From JAYVFR01 sp043772945 (GTDB taxonomy: Bacteria > Patescibacteriota > JACMRA01): DNA of 21,169 nt. The notes beneath the pieces were generated by a model. That model worked only from the letters and a program-made list of their open reading frames with translations. It did no database searches and was not told the origin of the DNA. The DNA lies in NCBI GenBank assembly GCA_043772945.1, contig JAYVFR010000001.1:1-21169 (forward strand). Reading direction: 5' to 3'. Numbering within the stretch: position 1 is the first letter of the stretch; each line of letters opens with the position of its first letter. The position numbers were made by a program, and so were the translations under genes. Shown one piece after another: positions 14,834-21,169 of the stretch.

Positions 14834-15379
14834 ATGTCTTCACAAAACCTTTATTTTCTACCTTCTGGAACAGTTGATAATTTTAATGTAGTAATTGAAA
14901 TCCCGCACGGCTCCCAAAATAAATATGAATTAGATGCTGAAACAGGTGCATTATTTCTTGATCGCGTTCTTTACGGAGCAGCATTTTACCCAGGTAATTA
15001 TGGATTTATTCCCTCAACTAAAGCAGAAGATGGAGATGCCGCCGACGTAATTGTGTTCATGACAAACCCCGTTCCTCCTAAAACTGTAGTTAAATGTCGT
15101 TCTGTTGGAATTGTTAAAATGGAAGATAGCGGAGATTTAGATTCCAAAATTCTTGCTGTTCCAAATGATGACCCTTATTTCAATGAAATAAACGATATAG
15201 AAGATTTACCAAAACATAAAATTAAAGAAATTACTGACTTTTTTGAAAATATGCAAAAATTTAAAAAAGGCGAGTGGAAAAGAAATGTAAACAAAATTCT
15301 TTCTGTTGAAAATAGAGAATCAGCTCAAAAAGAAGTTGCTCGCTATTTAAACAACTACCCATCTGCGGAATCTAAATAA
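14834..15379 (+). CDS. ppa: Inorganic pyrophosphatase (soluble family I)
   Basis: A 181-residue cytoplasmic enzyme that hydrolyses pyrophosphate and so drives biosynthetic reactions forward. Family hallmarks are visible: IEIPHGSQNKYELD (substrate-binding Lys and Glu), the YPGNYGFIPST segment, the metal-binding acidic motif DGDAADVIV (usually DGDPLDVLV), and EDSGDLDSKILAV (usually 'm.DegetDwKiiaV'). Length is typical (about 170-180). In the acidic motif the Pro-Leu pair is replaced by Ala-Ala, while the metal-binding aspartates are kept. It has its own promoter with almost no leader. The unknown 110-residue gene follows after 67 bases. Confidence 0.93.
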   Translation: MSSQNLYFLPSGTVDNFNVVIEIPHGSQNKYELDAETGALFLDRVLYGAAFYPGNYGFIPSTKAEDGDAADVIVFMTNPVPPKTVVKCRSVGIVKMEDSGDLDSKILAVPNDDPYFNEINDIEDLPKHKIKEITDFFENMQKFKKGEWKRNVNKILSVENRESAQKEVARYLNNYPSAESK

Positions 15380-15446
15380 ACCGCTCCTTGCACAAACAAC
15401 AAATTTATGCTTTTCTGTTCAAGTAATTTGTAAGGGAAGCGCTATA

Positions 15447-15779
15447 ATGCTAAAAAATTGGGATCACAATTACTGGCTAAACATTGGCATGGTAGTAGCA
15501 ACCCGAATGCTACTAGTAGACGAACTTGAAAGAGAATACAGTCCAGCAACAATCAAAAATATCCTCAAAAATTGCCCAACAGCTTTTGATAATGAATTTT
15601 ATCAAGAAGCTGGTAATGCAACCAGTGATTTATTTGATGATATATCAAACCAAGAAGAAAATGCGTTTGAGGCTGTAGATAGATACGAAAATCTCAGAGA
15701 AAGAATTTGTGCCTTGATTAAAAAAATTGATTCAGCACTTCCAGTGGAGGTAACTAAAAACTACAATTTTATCTATTAG
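15447..15779 (+). CDS. Unknown 110-residue helical protein
   Basis: I do not recognise this protein. It is acidic, probably all-helical and soluble, with ATRMLLVDELEREYS near the N-terminus and AVDRYENLRERICALIKK near the C-terminus. The ATG at 15447 is preceded by AAGGGAAG (15432-15439), one of only two plausible Shine-Dalgarno sequences in the window. A perfect TATAAT (15443-15448) overlaps this ATG. If it is a -10 box, the transcript would start inside the frame and the real start would be a later ATG, for example at 15489 (MVVATRMLL). A clear terminator follows the stop codon, so this is a genuine transcription unit end. Confidence 0.65.
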   Translation: MLKNWDHNYWLNIGMVVATRMLLVDELEREYSPATIKNILKNCPTAFDNEFYQEAGNATSDLFDDISNQEENAFEAVDRYENLRERICALIKKIDSALPVEVTKNYNFIY

Positions 15780-15798
15780 TTAAGTAAGCCCAAATTAC

Positions 15799-15826
15799 AC
15801 CTAGGATTTTTCTCCTAGGTTTTTTT
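15799..15826 (+). terminator. Intrinsic terminator after the 110-residue gene
   Basis: ACCTAGGA (15799-15806) and TCCTAGGT (15813-15820) form a perfect 8-base stem with a 6-base loop, followed by a run of seven Ts. It lies between convergent genes, and its T run meets the end of the alanine racemase gene. No T run follows the stem on the minus strand. Confidence 0.85.
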
Positions 15827-16949
15827 ATTTTAAATTTGTTAGAATCTCGTAATTAATAGTTTCTCCTATAGTTGCGAGTTTATCTGCTGTAATTTGAGAA
15901 TTAATTAAATCAACTTTTTGACCAATTTTAATCGGATTATTAGCCTTTGTGATATCAATAGCTATCATATTCATCCTTACCCTTCCAATAACCTGAAAAA
16001 TCTGACCCTTAATCATAACCTGACCAACATTACTAAGTCTACGAGCAAAACCGTCACTGTAACCAATTGGAATAGTTGCAATTGTAGTTTCCTGGCTACA
16101 AATAAAAGCCTGTCCATAACTGATAGAATTACCTTTTTTTAATTGTTTAATATTATCAATATAAGCATACCATACTAAGGAAGGGGTTAGTTTCTTTAAT
16201 TTATTTTTAATAGCGATTGCTTCAATTTGCGAGCTTGGATAATAACCATATATTCCGATGCCAAGCCTTGCCATATTCTGATAGTTTAAAACATCTAAAT
16301 CCTTTATGTCTAAAGCATCCTGACGAATAAAACCTGCGGTGTTTTGATAATGAATTAACTTCGGTTTAAGACCATTTGCCTCTAAAAATCTTAGACTGTT
16401 TTTAAAATTCTCTAATTGCTCATAATAATAACTAGTATCTTCTTCATCGGCTGTTGCTAAATGAGTGTAAACTCCAGTTAAATTAATTTTTTGGGAGTGT
16501 TTGAGCATTTTTATAACTTGTTCCAAAGTTTTTTGATCGTAATCTAAACCCAAACAATGCATTCCAGTGTCAATATTTAAGTGAATTTTAAATGAGTTGT
16601 TAAATGACTTACTAAAACTAATTACTTGCTCTAACACCTTGGTAGAATAAATACTAAGCTCTATATTAGGATAATTACAAATTTTTGATAGATCTTTTTG
16701 ATTAAAAGTATAGAGTATCAGAATTGGTTTATTAGGAAATTTATCAGCAAGTTTAACAGCTTCATTTGCCGTACCAACTAAATAATAATCCACAGTTTCA
16801 TGCAAAGTCTTGGCTGTTTTTAACAAATTATGGCTATAAGCCTTGGCTTTTAAGCAAGCCCCAATAAGCGTTTGAGGGTTTAATTCCTTTAATTTCAAAC
16901 AATTTTGTTTAATTGCTTCATAATTAATTTTAATTTGACTTTTTGGCAT
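15825..16949 (-). CDS. alr: Alanine racemase
   Basis: A 374-residue PLP enzyme that makes D-alanine for peptidoglycan. The PLP lysine is Lys34 in ACLKAKAYSHN (usually 'VvKANAYGHG'). Other family elements are THLATAD (162-168), YQNTAGF (201-207), ARLGIGIYGY (227-236, with the Arg that contacts the PLP ring), the second catalytic base Tyr278 in ISYGQAF, and GYSDGFARR (296-304). The segment normally reading 'GrvcMDq' is GRVRMNM (322-328), so Cys becomes Arg and Asp becomes Asn near the active site. Length matches the family. The gene is divergent from the methyltransferase gene with only 27 bases between the ATGs. With mraY in the same window it fits a cell that makes its own peptidoglycan. Confidence 0.92.
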   Translation of the reverse strand: MPKSQIKINYEAIKQNCLKLKELNPQTLIGACLKAKAYSHNLLKTAKTLHETVDYYLVGTANEAVKLADKFPNKPILILYTFNQKDLSKICNYPNIELSIYSTKVLEQVISFSKSFNNSFKIHLNIDTGMHCLGLDYDQKTLEQVIKMLKHSQKINLTGVYTHLATADEEDTSYYYEQLENFKNSLRFLEANGLKPKLIHYQNTAGFIRQDALDIKDLDVLNYQNMARLGIGIYGYYPSSQIEAIAIKNKLKKLTPSLVWYAYIDNIKQLKKGNSISYGQAFICSQETTIATIPIGYSDGFARRLSNVGQVMIKGQIFQVIGRVRMNMIAIDITKANNPIKIGQKVDLINSQITADKLATIGETINYEILTNLK

Positions 16950-16964
16950 ACTTTGTGATTAAAT
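16935..16964 (+). promoter_or_regulatory. Candidate promoter of the methyltransferase operon, inside the 5' end of alr
   Basis: TTGACT (16935-16940), an 18-base spacer and TTAAAT (16959-16964) lie before the ATG at 16977. The -35 box lies within the first codons of the divergent alr gene, because the gap is only 27 bases. Confidence 0.35.
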
Positions 16965-16976
16965 TTTTTATTATTA

Positions 16977-17537
16977 ATGAATAGAATGTCTGATAAAAAT
17001 AGTAAATATCAATCGTTTTTTGAGCAAGCACTAGAACATCAATCAATTCACAAATGTGGAGCCCATCCTTTTGAGGAGTATAATGATTTAATTCAGATCT
17101 TAAAAAAATATAAACCTATTAAAATTCTTGAAATTGGGAGCGGAGTTGGTTTTAGTACAAGTTTAATTAGCGAAATTCTGCCAAAAACAACAATTCAAAC
17201 GATAGAAATGGAAACTACTCACATCCAAATCTGCGCTGAAAAATTTAAATTATTTCCAAATATAGAATTGTTAAAAGGCGAAGCTAAAGTTATTTTGCCA
17301 AAATTAATAACTAATAATTATGATTTGATTTTTTTTGATGGTTACGCTCCTCAATATAATTTTCTTGTTGAATTTGAGAGAATTTTAAAAAAAGGGGGAA
17401 TTCTAATAAGTGCTAACTGTCATTTAAAAGGCCCAAGCCTAAGCACGACTCCCCAATATTTAAAAAGTATTCAAAATAAATCCACGTGGGACAAACTAGA
17501 CGAATTTGGAGATAGTGTAGTATTAAAATTAGTATAA
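16977..17537 (+). CDS. Class I SAM-dependent methyltransferase (O-methyltransferase-like)
   Basis: A 186-residue Rossmann-fold methyltransferase. The SAM-binding motif I is IKILEIGSGVGFSTSLI (48-64). The acidic end of strand 2 is IQTIEME, and the strand 4 motif is YDLIFFDGYAPQY, close to the 'YDlIFiDa.k.qY' of YrrM/TrmR-like O-methyltransferases. LKKGGILISANCHLKGP follows. The family includes enzymes that modify tRNA wobble uridine carboxymethoxy groups as well as small-molecule methyltransferases, so the substrate is open. An alternative start exists at Met4 (16986). It is the first of three closely spaced plus-strand genes (12 and 12 bases between them), probably an operon. Confidence 0.8.
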   Translation: MNRMSDKNSKYQSFFEQALEHQSIHKCGAHPFEEYNDLIQILKKYKPIKILEIGSGVGFSTSLISEILPKTTIQTIEMETTHIQICAEKFKLFPNIELLKGEAKVILPKLITNNYDLIFFDGYAPQYNFLVEFERILKKGGILISANCHLKGPSLSTTPQYLKSIQNKSTWDKLDEFGDSVVLKLV

Positions 17538-17549
17538 TATTTGCACTAT

Positions 17550-18272
17550 ATGACTAAGAAAATTATAAAAATAGTTGGCTTATTATCTATTTTGATATCA
17601 GTAATTATTGTGGCTTTAATTACATATTTCTATAAAACTTCGTATAATCCAGAAAGAAGTCTTTTTGAGCAGATTCAAAACAATTCCATACTTTCTATCA
17701 CTGAAAATTTTGATTACTACAGCCTTAAACCCCAAATTCTACAACCAAATAAAGACTCAATTATTTACTACACAGGAGGGCTTGTAAAACCTGAAAGTTA
17801 TTTGTATAAGATGGGACAAGTAGCGATTAGGAAGCAAGTAAATATTTATGTTATTAAACCTTTTGCAAATTTGGCTATTTTAAATATTAATCAAGCTAAT
17901 AAAGTTTTTGAAAATGAAAAAATTAATAAAGCTCAAATTGGAGGGCACTCACTTGGTGGAGTTGTGGCGTGTCGCTTTACTAAAAATAACCCTACCAGAA
18001 TCTCTAAACTATTTCTGCTTGGCTCCTATTGTGATCAGGATATTTCTAACTTAAACAATCTACAAACCGTTTCAATAGTAGGAAAAAATGACAAAATTAC
18101 GAAACTGGAAAGCTATAATAAGGCTAAGATTAATCTACCGAGTAAGACGACATTTTTAGAACCAGAGGGCTTCAATCATTCAGATTTTGGTAATTATGGA
18201 CTTCAAAAAGATGATCAAAAAAGCGATTTATCAAACGATGAAATAGTTAAAATTTTAGAGGAGATTTTATAA
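17550..18272 (+). CDS. Membrane-anchored alpha/beta hydrolase
   Basis: A 240-residue protein with one N-terminal hydrophobic helix (about 6-29), so probably tethered to the membrane with the enzyme outside. The alpha/beta-hydrolase nucleophile elbow is GGHSLGG. The acid is likely Asp in VGKNDKIT. The base is His in GFNHSDFGNYG, matching the 'G.NHaqFg.YG.Q' ending of the alpha/beta-hydrolase_5 group. The catalytic triad therefore looks complete. The substrate is unknown (esters or lipids are possible). A TTG at 17541 is in frame, but the ATG at 17550 is the better start and directly precedes KKIIKIVG. TATAAT at 17533-17538 overlaps the preceding gene's stop region and could give an internal transcript with a very short leader. 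Confidence 0.8.
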   Translation: MTKKIIKIVGLLSILISVIIVALITYFYKTSYNPERSLFEQIQNNSILSITENFDYYSLKPQILQPNKDSIIYYTGGLVKPESYLYKMGQVAIRKQVNIYVIKPFANLAILNINQANKVFENEKINKAQIGGHSLGGVVACRFTKNNPTRISKLFLLGSYCDQDISNLNNLQTVSIVGKNDKITKLESYNKAKINLPSKTTFLEPEGFNHSDFGNYGLQKDDQKSDLSNDEIVKILEEIL

Positions 18273-18284
18273 TAAAAGTACATT

Positions 18285-18593
18285 ATGCCAAAATTAGTGC
18301 GAGACTTAATTCCGCAAATTATTATAAAACAAGGGAAAATACCAATAACTAGAATTATGGGCATTGAAGAATACAAAAAAGAACTTATTACAAAGTTAAT
18401 TGAAGAGGCTCACGAATTTCAAGAGGATAAAAATATCGAAGAAATGGCAGACATAATCGAAGTTTTTGAGGCAATTCTCAAAATTTACGGATTTACTCAT
18501 CAAGAATTAAAAACTACTAGAGCCAGGAAAAATCTAGAGCGAGGGACTTTTGATAAAATGATTTTTTTGGAAGAAATTAAAACTACTTTATAA
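18285..18593 (+). CDS. MazG-like nucleoside triphosphate pyrophosphohydrolase
   Basis: A 102-residue all-helical protein of the MazG/phosphoribosyl-ATP pyrophosphohydrolase-like superfamily, which removes pyrophosphate from (often aberrant) nucleotides using magnesium. The characteristic start KLVRDLIPQII (family 'yKLVRDkIPeiI') is present. The metal-binding helices are LIEEAHEF and IEEMADIIEVFEA, matching the family's EExxE...ExxD arrangement. Length is normal for these stand-alone house-cleaning proteins. It is the last of the three-gene group with the methyltransferase and hydrolase (12-base gap). Confidence 0.85.
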   Translation: MPKLVRDLIPQIIIKQGKIPITRIMGIEEYKKELITKLIEEAHEFQEDKNIEEMADIIEVFEAILKIYGFTHQELKTTRARKNLERGTFDKMIFLEEIKTTL

Positions 18594-18897
18594 AAAAACT
18601 CCCTAAATTAGGAAATATTATGTACTTAAGAACAAATTAATTTTATACAAATAAAACAGCTAAAAATTGAATGATAGAGTGTTTGCTAAACTTATATTTA
18701 TTCATATTAGAATTCAAAAAAATACTGTTAGAATAAATATATTAATTAATTTTATAAAACTAGAAGGCTGATTTGTTAATATTTTTTAATTTGTAACATA
18801 TTCTTAAAATTTAATGTCTAAAAGTTTTACTTTTGAAAGAATATGAAATCGCCATAGCACCAAATTAAAAAAAACTAGGATTTTGTAAAATGTTTGT
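18594..18897. other. AT-rich non-coding stretch
   Basis: About 300 bases of very AT-rich sequence between the MazG-like gene and the minus-strand 38-codon ORF. Open frames on both strands are at most about 20 codons and unconvincing. There is a weak short palindrome (CCTAAATTAGG, 18603-18613) but no clear terminator, repeat or RNA gene. Confidence 0.5.
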
Positions 18898-19014
18898 TTA
18901 ACTATAAAATTTATCTTTACTTTTAAGCTGTGTTGAGCCAATTTTATTGTATCCGTCAAGTAAGTAATAAGTTAAGAGACTCATATTTCCAATTTTAATC
19001 CTGATTAAACCCAT
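18898..19014 (-). CDS. Possible 38-residue ORF after the ABC permease
   Basis: An ATG lies four bases after the permease stop codon and opens a 38-codon frame (begins MGLIRIKIGNMSLL, ends KSKDKFYS, TAA). The close spacing suggests coupling to the permease gene. The residue composition is protein-like (mixed charge, no long homopolymers). I recognise no family, and a chance frame of this length is quite possible in AT-rich DNA. Confidence 0.3.
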   Translation of the reverse strand: MGLIRIKIGNMSLLTYYLLDGYNKIGSTQLKSKDKFYS

Positions 19015-19018
19015 ATTA

Positions 19019-19798
19019 TTACAACCCATTACTTTCAAATTGTCTCAAACCTTTTTTAAAAACAAATTTAGCAAGGTAATAAAGAACTAGAATCCAAATA
19101 CAAGCACCTAGAATAACAAGTAACTGCTGATTGAAATTATACTTACCTAAGAATATTTGCATTGGATGATAGACTAGAAATGCGTATGGATTGAGAATCA
19201 AGAATCTGCTTAGCTCGGGCATAAAATAGTTGAAAGGAATATAAATTCCAGTTAAAACCTTGGTTCCAAGTGTAAAAAAATTATAAATAGAATCAAAACC
19301 GTCTTTAAGCCAAAAAACCAAACTAGCGAAGATAATAGAGATTAATAGGTCAATAATAAATCCTAGAGTAAGCATAATTGGTAACAAGACAATAAAACTT
19401 ATTGATGGTGGCTTTAAATTAGTTATAAACAGTGGCAAAAATAACAGCATTATTCCGCCTGACATTATATTAATACTTAATCTAGCACCCATCTCACGAA
19501 TTAATAAATATTTAAAAAAACTAACTGGAGTCAACAATAAATTCACAATTTTACCACTAAATATTTGTACAGAGAGAAAGTTTAAAACATTGGTAAAAAC
19601 AAGTCGCTGAATAATATACCCAAAAAACAAATAGGTAATAATATTTGAATTATTCTGATTATTAACTTTCCAGATGTAAATTGTAACAAAAAATTCTAAA
19701 ACATAACTTAGTTGATATAGAATGTAATTAGAAATCTTGCTATTAGTTTGTAAAAAAGCGTATTTAAAAACTTGTTTATATTTATTAAGCTGTGGCAT
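19019..19798 (-). CDS. ABC-2 type transporter permease (DUF990-like)
   Basis: A 259-residue membrane protein with about six hydrophobic helices. The layout fits the ABC2_membrane_6/DUF990 permeases: an N-terminal amphipathic start (KYKQVFKYAFLQ), a loop with FSGKIVNLLLTPVSFFKY (the 'i.sG.l...Ll+P.n' segment after helix 2), LILNPYAFLVYHPMQIFLGK ('lPf..l.y.P..i..g') and the C-terminal KKGLRQFESNGL ('r.Glk.yea.G'). Such permeases form exporters with a separate ATPase, often with a second permease. No ABC ATPase is in the window; the gene upstream in the operon (22-base gap) is an unknown 243-residue protein of ATPase-like length without a P-loop. The substrate is unknown. Confidence 0.82.
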   Translation of the reverse strand: MPQLNKYKQVFKYAFLQTNSKISNYILYQLSYVLEFFVTIYIWKVNNQNNSNIITYLFFGYIIQRLVFTNVLNFLSVQIFSGKIVNLLLTPVSFFKYLLIREMGARLSINIMSGGIMLLFLPLFITNLKPPSISFIVLLPIMLTLGFIIDLLISIIFASLVFWLKDGFDSIYNFFTLGTKVLTGIYIPFNYFMPELSRFLILNPYAFLVYHPMQIFLGKYNFNQQLLVILGACIWILVLYYLAKFVFKKGLRQFESNGL

Positions 19799-19820
19799 AA
19801 TTCTTGGAATAGAAACAGAG

Positions 19821-20552
19821 CTACGAGCAATCTCTTAAAACTGCTCGAGCAACAAATTTTTGCTGATCTATTTCCCGAAAAATTTTGTTTTTTATTTTAT
19901 TAAACTGTATGGAATCCGCATTATATTCTACTAATTTAACCTGATTATTTTTTGATATTAAATTTTTAACTAAGTGAATAGGTGTGTGTAAATTACTCTC
20001 GGAATGAATTAATAACAATTTGTCCAAACCATCTAGCCAATCAGTTTCTTGAAATTTACCATCTACAATAGTCAATTTATTAAACTTAAATTTTTGGGTA
20101 TATTCTAAAACCTTACTGTAATTTACTTGATAAGCTAACAATTGTATTTGCTCTTCATTAATCAAGTCTGATAGATTTAATAATTTAATTAGGTTTTTTA
20201 GATCATAGAAACTGTCTGAAGGTTGAATATGTAATACTATTTGCCCAATTTCAATTAAAGATTTTAGACTATATTTATCATTAGAGTAATTAATTAAGTC
20301 AAAAGTTTTATCCAAATCTGAAGTTAATAAAATTGTTAAAGGACTTTTTTTTAGTTTAATGTTTTTTTTATAACCTAAAGATCCAAGAATTTTATTATTA
20401 GTAAGAAGACCTTCAAAATTATAAATTTCCAACTCTTTTAAAAAATTAGTAAAGCTTAACAATTTATCTTGGTTAAATTTTGATTCAGCAAAAACACTAC
20501 TAATATCAGTTAAATTAATGGTTAAATTGTGAGATTTTTGAATATTGGACAT
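19821..20552 (-). CDS. Unknown 243-residue protein preceding the ABC permease
   Basis: Not recognised with confidence. It is soluble, rich in Leu, Lys, Asn and Ile, and of the length of an ABC ATPase (about 240). It sits 22 bases before the permease gene, where the ATPase is normally encoded. No Walker A (GxxGxGKS/T) or LSGGQ motif is present. One stretch, KLLLIHSESNLHTPIHLVKN (178-197), looks like a Walker B/D-loop region ('LLLLDEPtn.LD.p..l.i') with the catalytic acids replaced. It may therefore be an ATPase-derived protein that no longer hydrolyses ATP, but this rests on a weak resemblance. The frame is intact over 243 codons of AT-rich DNA, which supports a real gene. It has no Shine-Dalgarno sequence. 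Confidence 0.6.
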   Translation of the reverse strand: MSNIQKSHNLTINLTDISSVFAESKFNQDKLLSFTNFLKELEIYNFEGLLTNNKILGSLGYKKNIKLKKSPLTILLTSDLDKTFDLINYSNDKYSLKSLIEIGQIVLHIQPSDSFYDLKNLIKLLNLSDLINEEQIQLLAYQVNYSKVLEYTQKFKFNKLTIVDGKFQETDWLDGLDKLLLIHSESNLHTPIHLVKNLISKNNQVKLVEYNADSIQFNKIKNKIFREIDQQKFVARAVLRDCS

Positions 20553-20619
20553 TAAATATTTAAATTAAAAAAAAGACCAGAAAGTATAAAGATAATACTA
20601 ATCTGATCTAGTGTACTAA

Positions 20620-20805
20620 CTAATTGTCTTCCGCTTGAGAAATGAGATTTTTAATTTCATTGTCAATTTGACTAAGCTTGTTTGCAATCCACTCACTAAC
20701 CTCATCAAAGTTGTAATTTGCTTCATTTTGCAATATTTCAGCCTCTTTGTAACATTCGTCAATCAACATACCTTCGTAGATTTTGATTTCGCTCAATGTA
20801 GTCAT
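20620..20805 (-). CDS. Small acidic helical protein, unknown function
   Basis: A 61-residue protein starting MTTLSEIKIYEG and ending LISQAEDN. It is acidic, predicted helical, with heptad-like hydrophobic spacing in ANKLSQIDNEIKNLI. I recognise no family. A GTG at 20820 would add five residues, but the ATG at 20805 is preceded at a good distance by GAGGAA, so I chose it. Shine-Dalgarno sequences are rare in this window, so its presence is notable. Upstream are an 18-base perfect palindrome and a promoter with a poly-T spacer, which suggests specific regulation. Size and palindromic operator would suit a small regulatory protein or antitoxin, but nothing in the sequence proves it. Confidence 0.6.
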   Translation of the reverse strand: MTTLSEIKIYEGMLIDECYKEAEILQNEANYNFDEVSEWIANKLSQIDNEIKNLISQAEDN

Positions 20806-20826
20806 TAGTAATTTCCTCACAGAAAT

Positions 20827-20844
20827 TTAAGTAGTACTACTTAA
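20827..20844. promoter_or_regulatory. 18-base perfect palindrome, probable operator
   Basis: TTAAGTAGTACTACTTAA is a perfect inverted repeat placed 22 bases before the ATG of the 61-residue gene, right at the predicted transcription start. This is the classic shape and position of a binding site for a dimeric repressor. Confidence 0.55.
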
Positions 20845-20848
20845 CAAC

Positions 20849-20878
20849 ATAAAAAAAAAAAAACAATGCTTTTGTCAA
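20849..20878 (-). promoter_or_regulatory. Promoter with a 13-base homopolymer in the spacer
   Basis: Minus-strand TTGACA (20878-20873), an 18-base spacer, and TTTTAT (20854-20849). Most of the spacer is part of an unbroken 13-base T run (A run at 20851-20863 on the plus strand). Length changes in the run would alter the -35/-10 spacing. Confidence 0.4.
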
Positions 20879-20895
20879 ATTTTAGGCTGAACGAA

Positions 20896-21169
20896 CTATT
20901 TAATCTCATTCCAATTTAATTTAACAAATTTACTAATTCCACTTGGCAAGTGATAATCTGGATAAATCTTAACAAATTGTTCTAATGCCCCGATAAATGT
21001 ATTTGGAATTAATTTTAATCTTTTAGCTAAATAAACTAAAACTAATGTTGGACTTCTTGATTGTCCCCAATCACAGTGAATTAATATTTTGTTTGTTTTA
21101 ATATATTTATCTAAAAAATCCATAGCTAAAATAAAATCACTAATTTCAAAAGAGCTAGTGTCGGGTAAA
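20896..21169 (-). CDS. Dual-specificity/tyrosine protein phosphatase, C-terminal part (cut by right edge)
   Basis: The frame stays open to the window's right end, so the N-terminus is missing. The internal ATG at 21123 is not the start, because the upstream codons read DTSSFEISDFILAMDF, which fits the helix before the active site. The signature loop is HCDWGQSRSP, with the catalytic Cys and Arg in the Cys-x5-Arg pattern. It is preceded by KILI and followed by the helix LVLVYLAKRL, as in DSP-fold phosphatases. These dephosphorylate Tyr or Ser/Thr phosphoproteins, and some act on phospholipids, nucleotides or RNA caps. The visible part covers the last 90 residues to a TAG. It would be the first visible gene of the minus-strand series. 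Confidence 0.85.
   Translation of the reverse strand, partial: LPDTSSFEISDFILAMDFLDKYIKTNKILIHCDWGQSRSPTLVLVYLAKRLKLIPNTFIGALEQFVKIYPDYHLPSGISKFVKLNWNEIK

Noticed and set aside
17541..17549. TTG start for the alpha/beta hydrolase
   Set aside because: An ATG nine bases later directly precedes the typical basic and hydrophobic membrane-anchor start.
18594..18897. Possible small RNA or degraded gene in the AT-rich stretch
   Set aside because: I found no stable stem, promoter-terminator pair or protein-like frame on either strand.
1..21169. Alternative genetic code with UGA read as glycine (Gracilibacteria/Absconditabacteria)
   Set aside because: Conserved proteins read full length with standard codons, and no in-frame TGA was needed to complete any recognised gene.
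1..21169. CRISPR array, insertion sequence, tRNA or rRNA genes
   Set aside because: No regularly spaced repeats, transposase-like frame with terminal inverted repeats, cloverleaf or rRNA-like sequence was recognised by eye; a covariance-model search would be needed to exclude small RNAs.

Overview
The window is about 21 kb of AT-rich bacterial chromosome, densely coding on both strands. I saw no rRNA, tRNA, CRISPR array or insertion sequence. The standard bacterial code fits: all reading frames close normally with TAA or TAG, and TGA ends only the partial gene at the left edge. Three traits point to a reduced-genome bacterium, probably of the Candidate Phyla Radiation (Patescibacteria): small genes, several core enzymes present only as partial or rearranged versions, and almost no Shine-Dalgarno sequences. 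This placement is an inference, because no decisive marker such as 16S rRNA is present.

Left part (1-3136): the 3' end of a thymidylate-synthase-like gene runs off the left edge. It is followed on the minus strand by a cell-envelope operon: mraY, a fragment of NAD-dependent DNA ligase (zinc finger plus helix-hairpin-helix only), and a membrane sugar-phosphate transferase whose start overlaps the ligase fragment.

Middle left (3137-10446): a divergent promoter region carries three copies of TTAGAGAT. From it a plus-strand series begins: a half-length UvrA (second ATPase half only), an M16 peptidase homologue without its zinc-binding histidines, a protein that combines the C-terminal (anticodon-binding) half of glutamyl-tRNA synthetase with an embedded NUDIX hydrolase, FtsX, a lycopene cyclase, ribosomal protein bS20, a thioredoxin and a small two-helix membrane protein.

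Centre (10447-14833): on the minus strand lie aspS and an RhlE-like DEAD-box helicase with an intrinsic terminator, a long leader and a GC-rich stem. Each is accompanied by a broken small membrane-protein gene that is still readable across a frameshift at a homopolymer.

Right part (14834-21169): inorganic pyrophosphatase, an unknown 110-residue protein, alanine racemase (minus strand), a class I methyltransferase, a membrane-anchored alpha/beta hydrolase and a MazG-like NTP pyrophosphohydrolase. After about 300 bases of AT-rich non-coding DNA comes a minus-strand set: a dual-specificity phosphatase cut by the right edge, a small helical protein with an unusual promoter, an unknown protein sitting where an ABC ATPase would be expected, an ABC-2 permease and a possible 38-residue ORF.

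The most striking theme is that three core enzymes of DNA repair and translation (UvrA, LigA, GluRS) appear only as partial proteins with intact reading frames. One of them carries an inserted enzyme domain. Two of them (UvrA and LigA) would be transcribed from divergent promoters that share a repeated operator-like motif.
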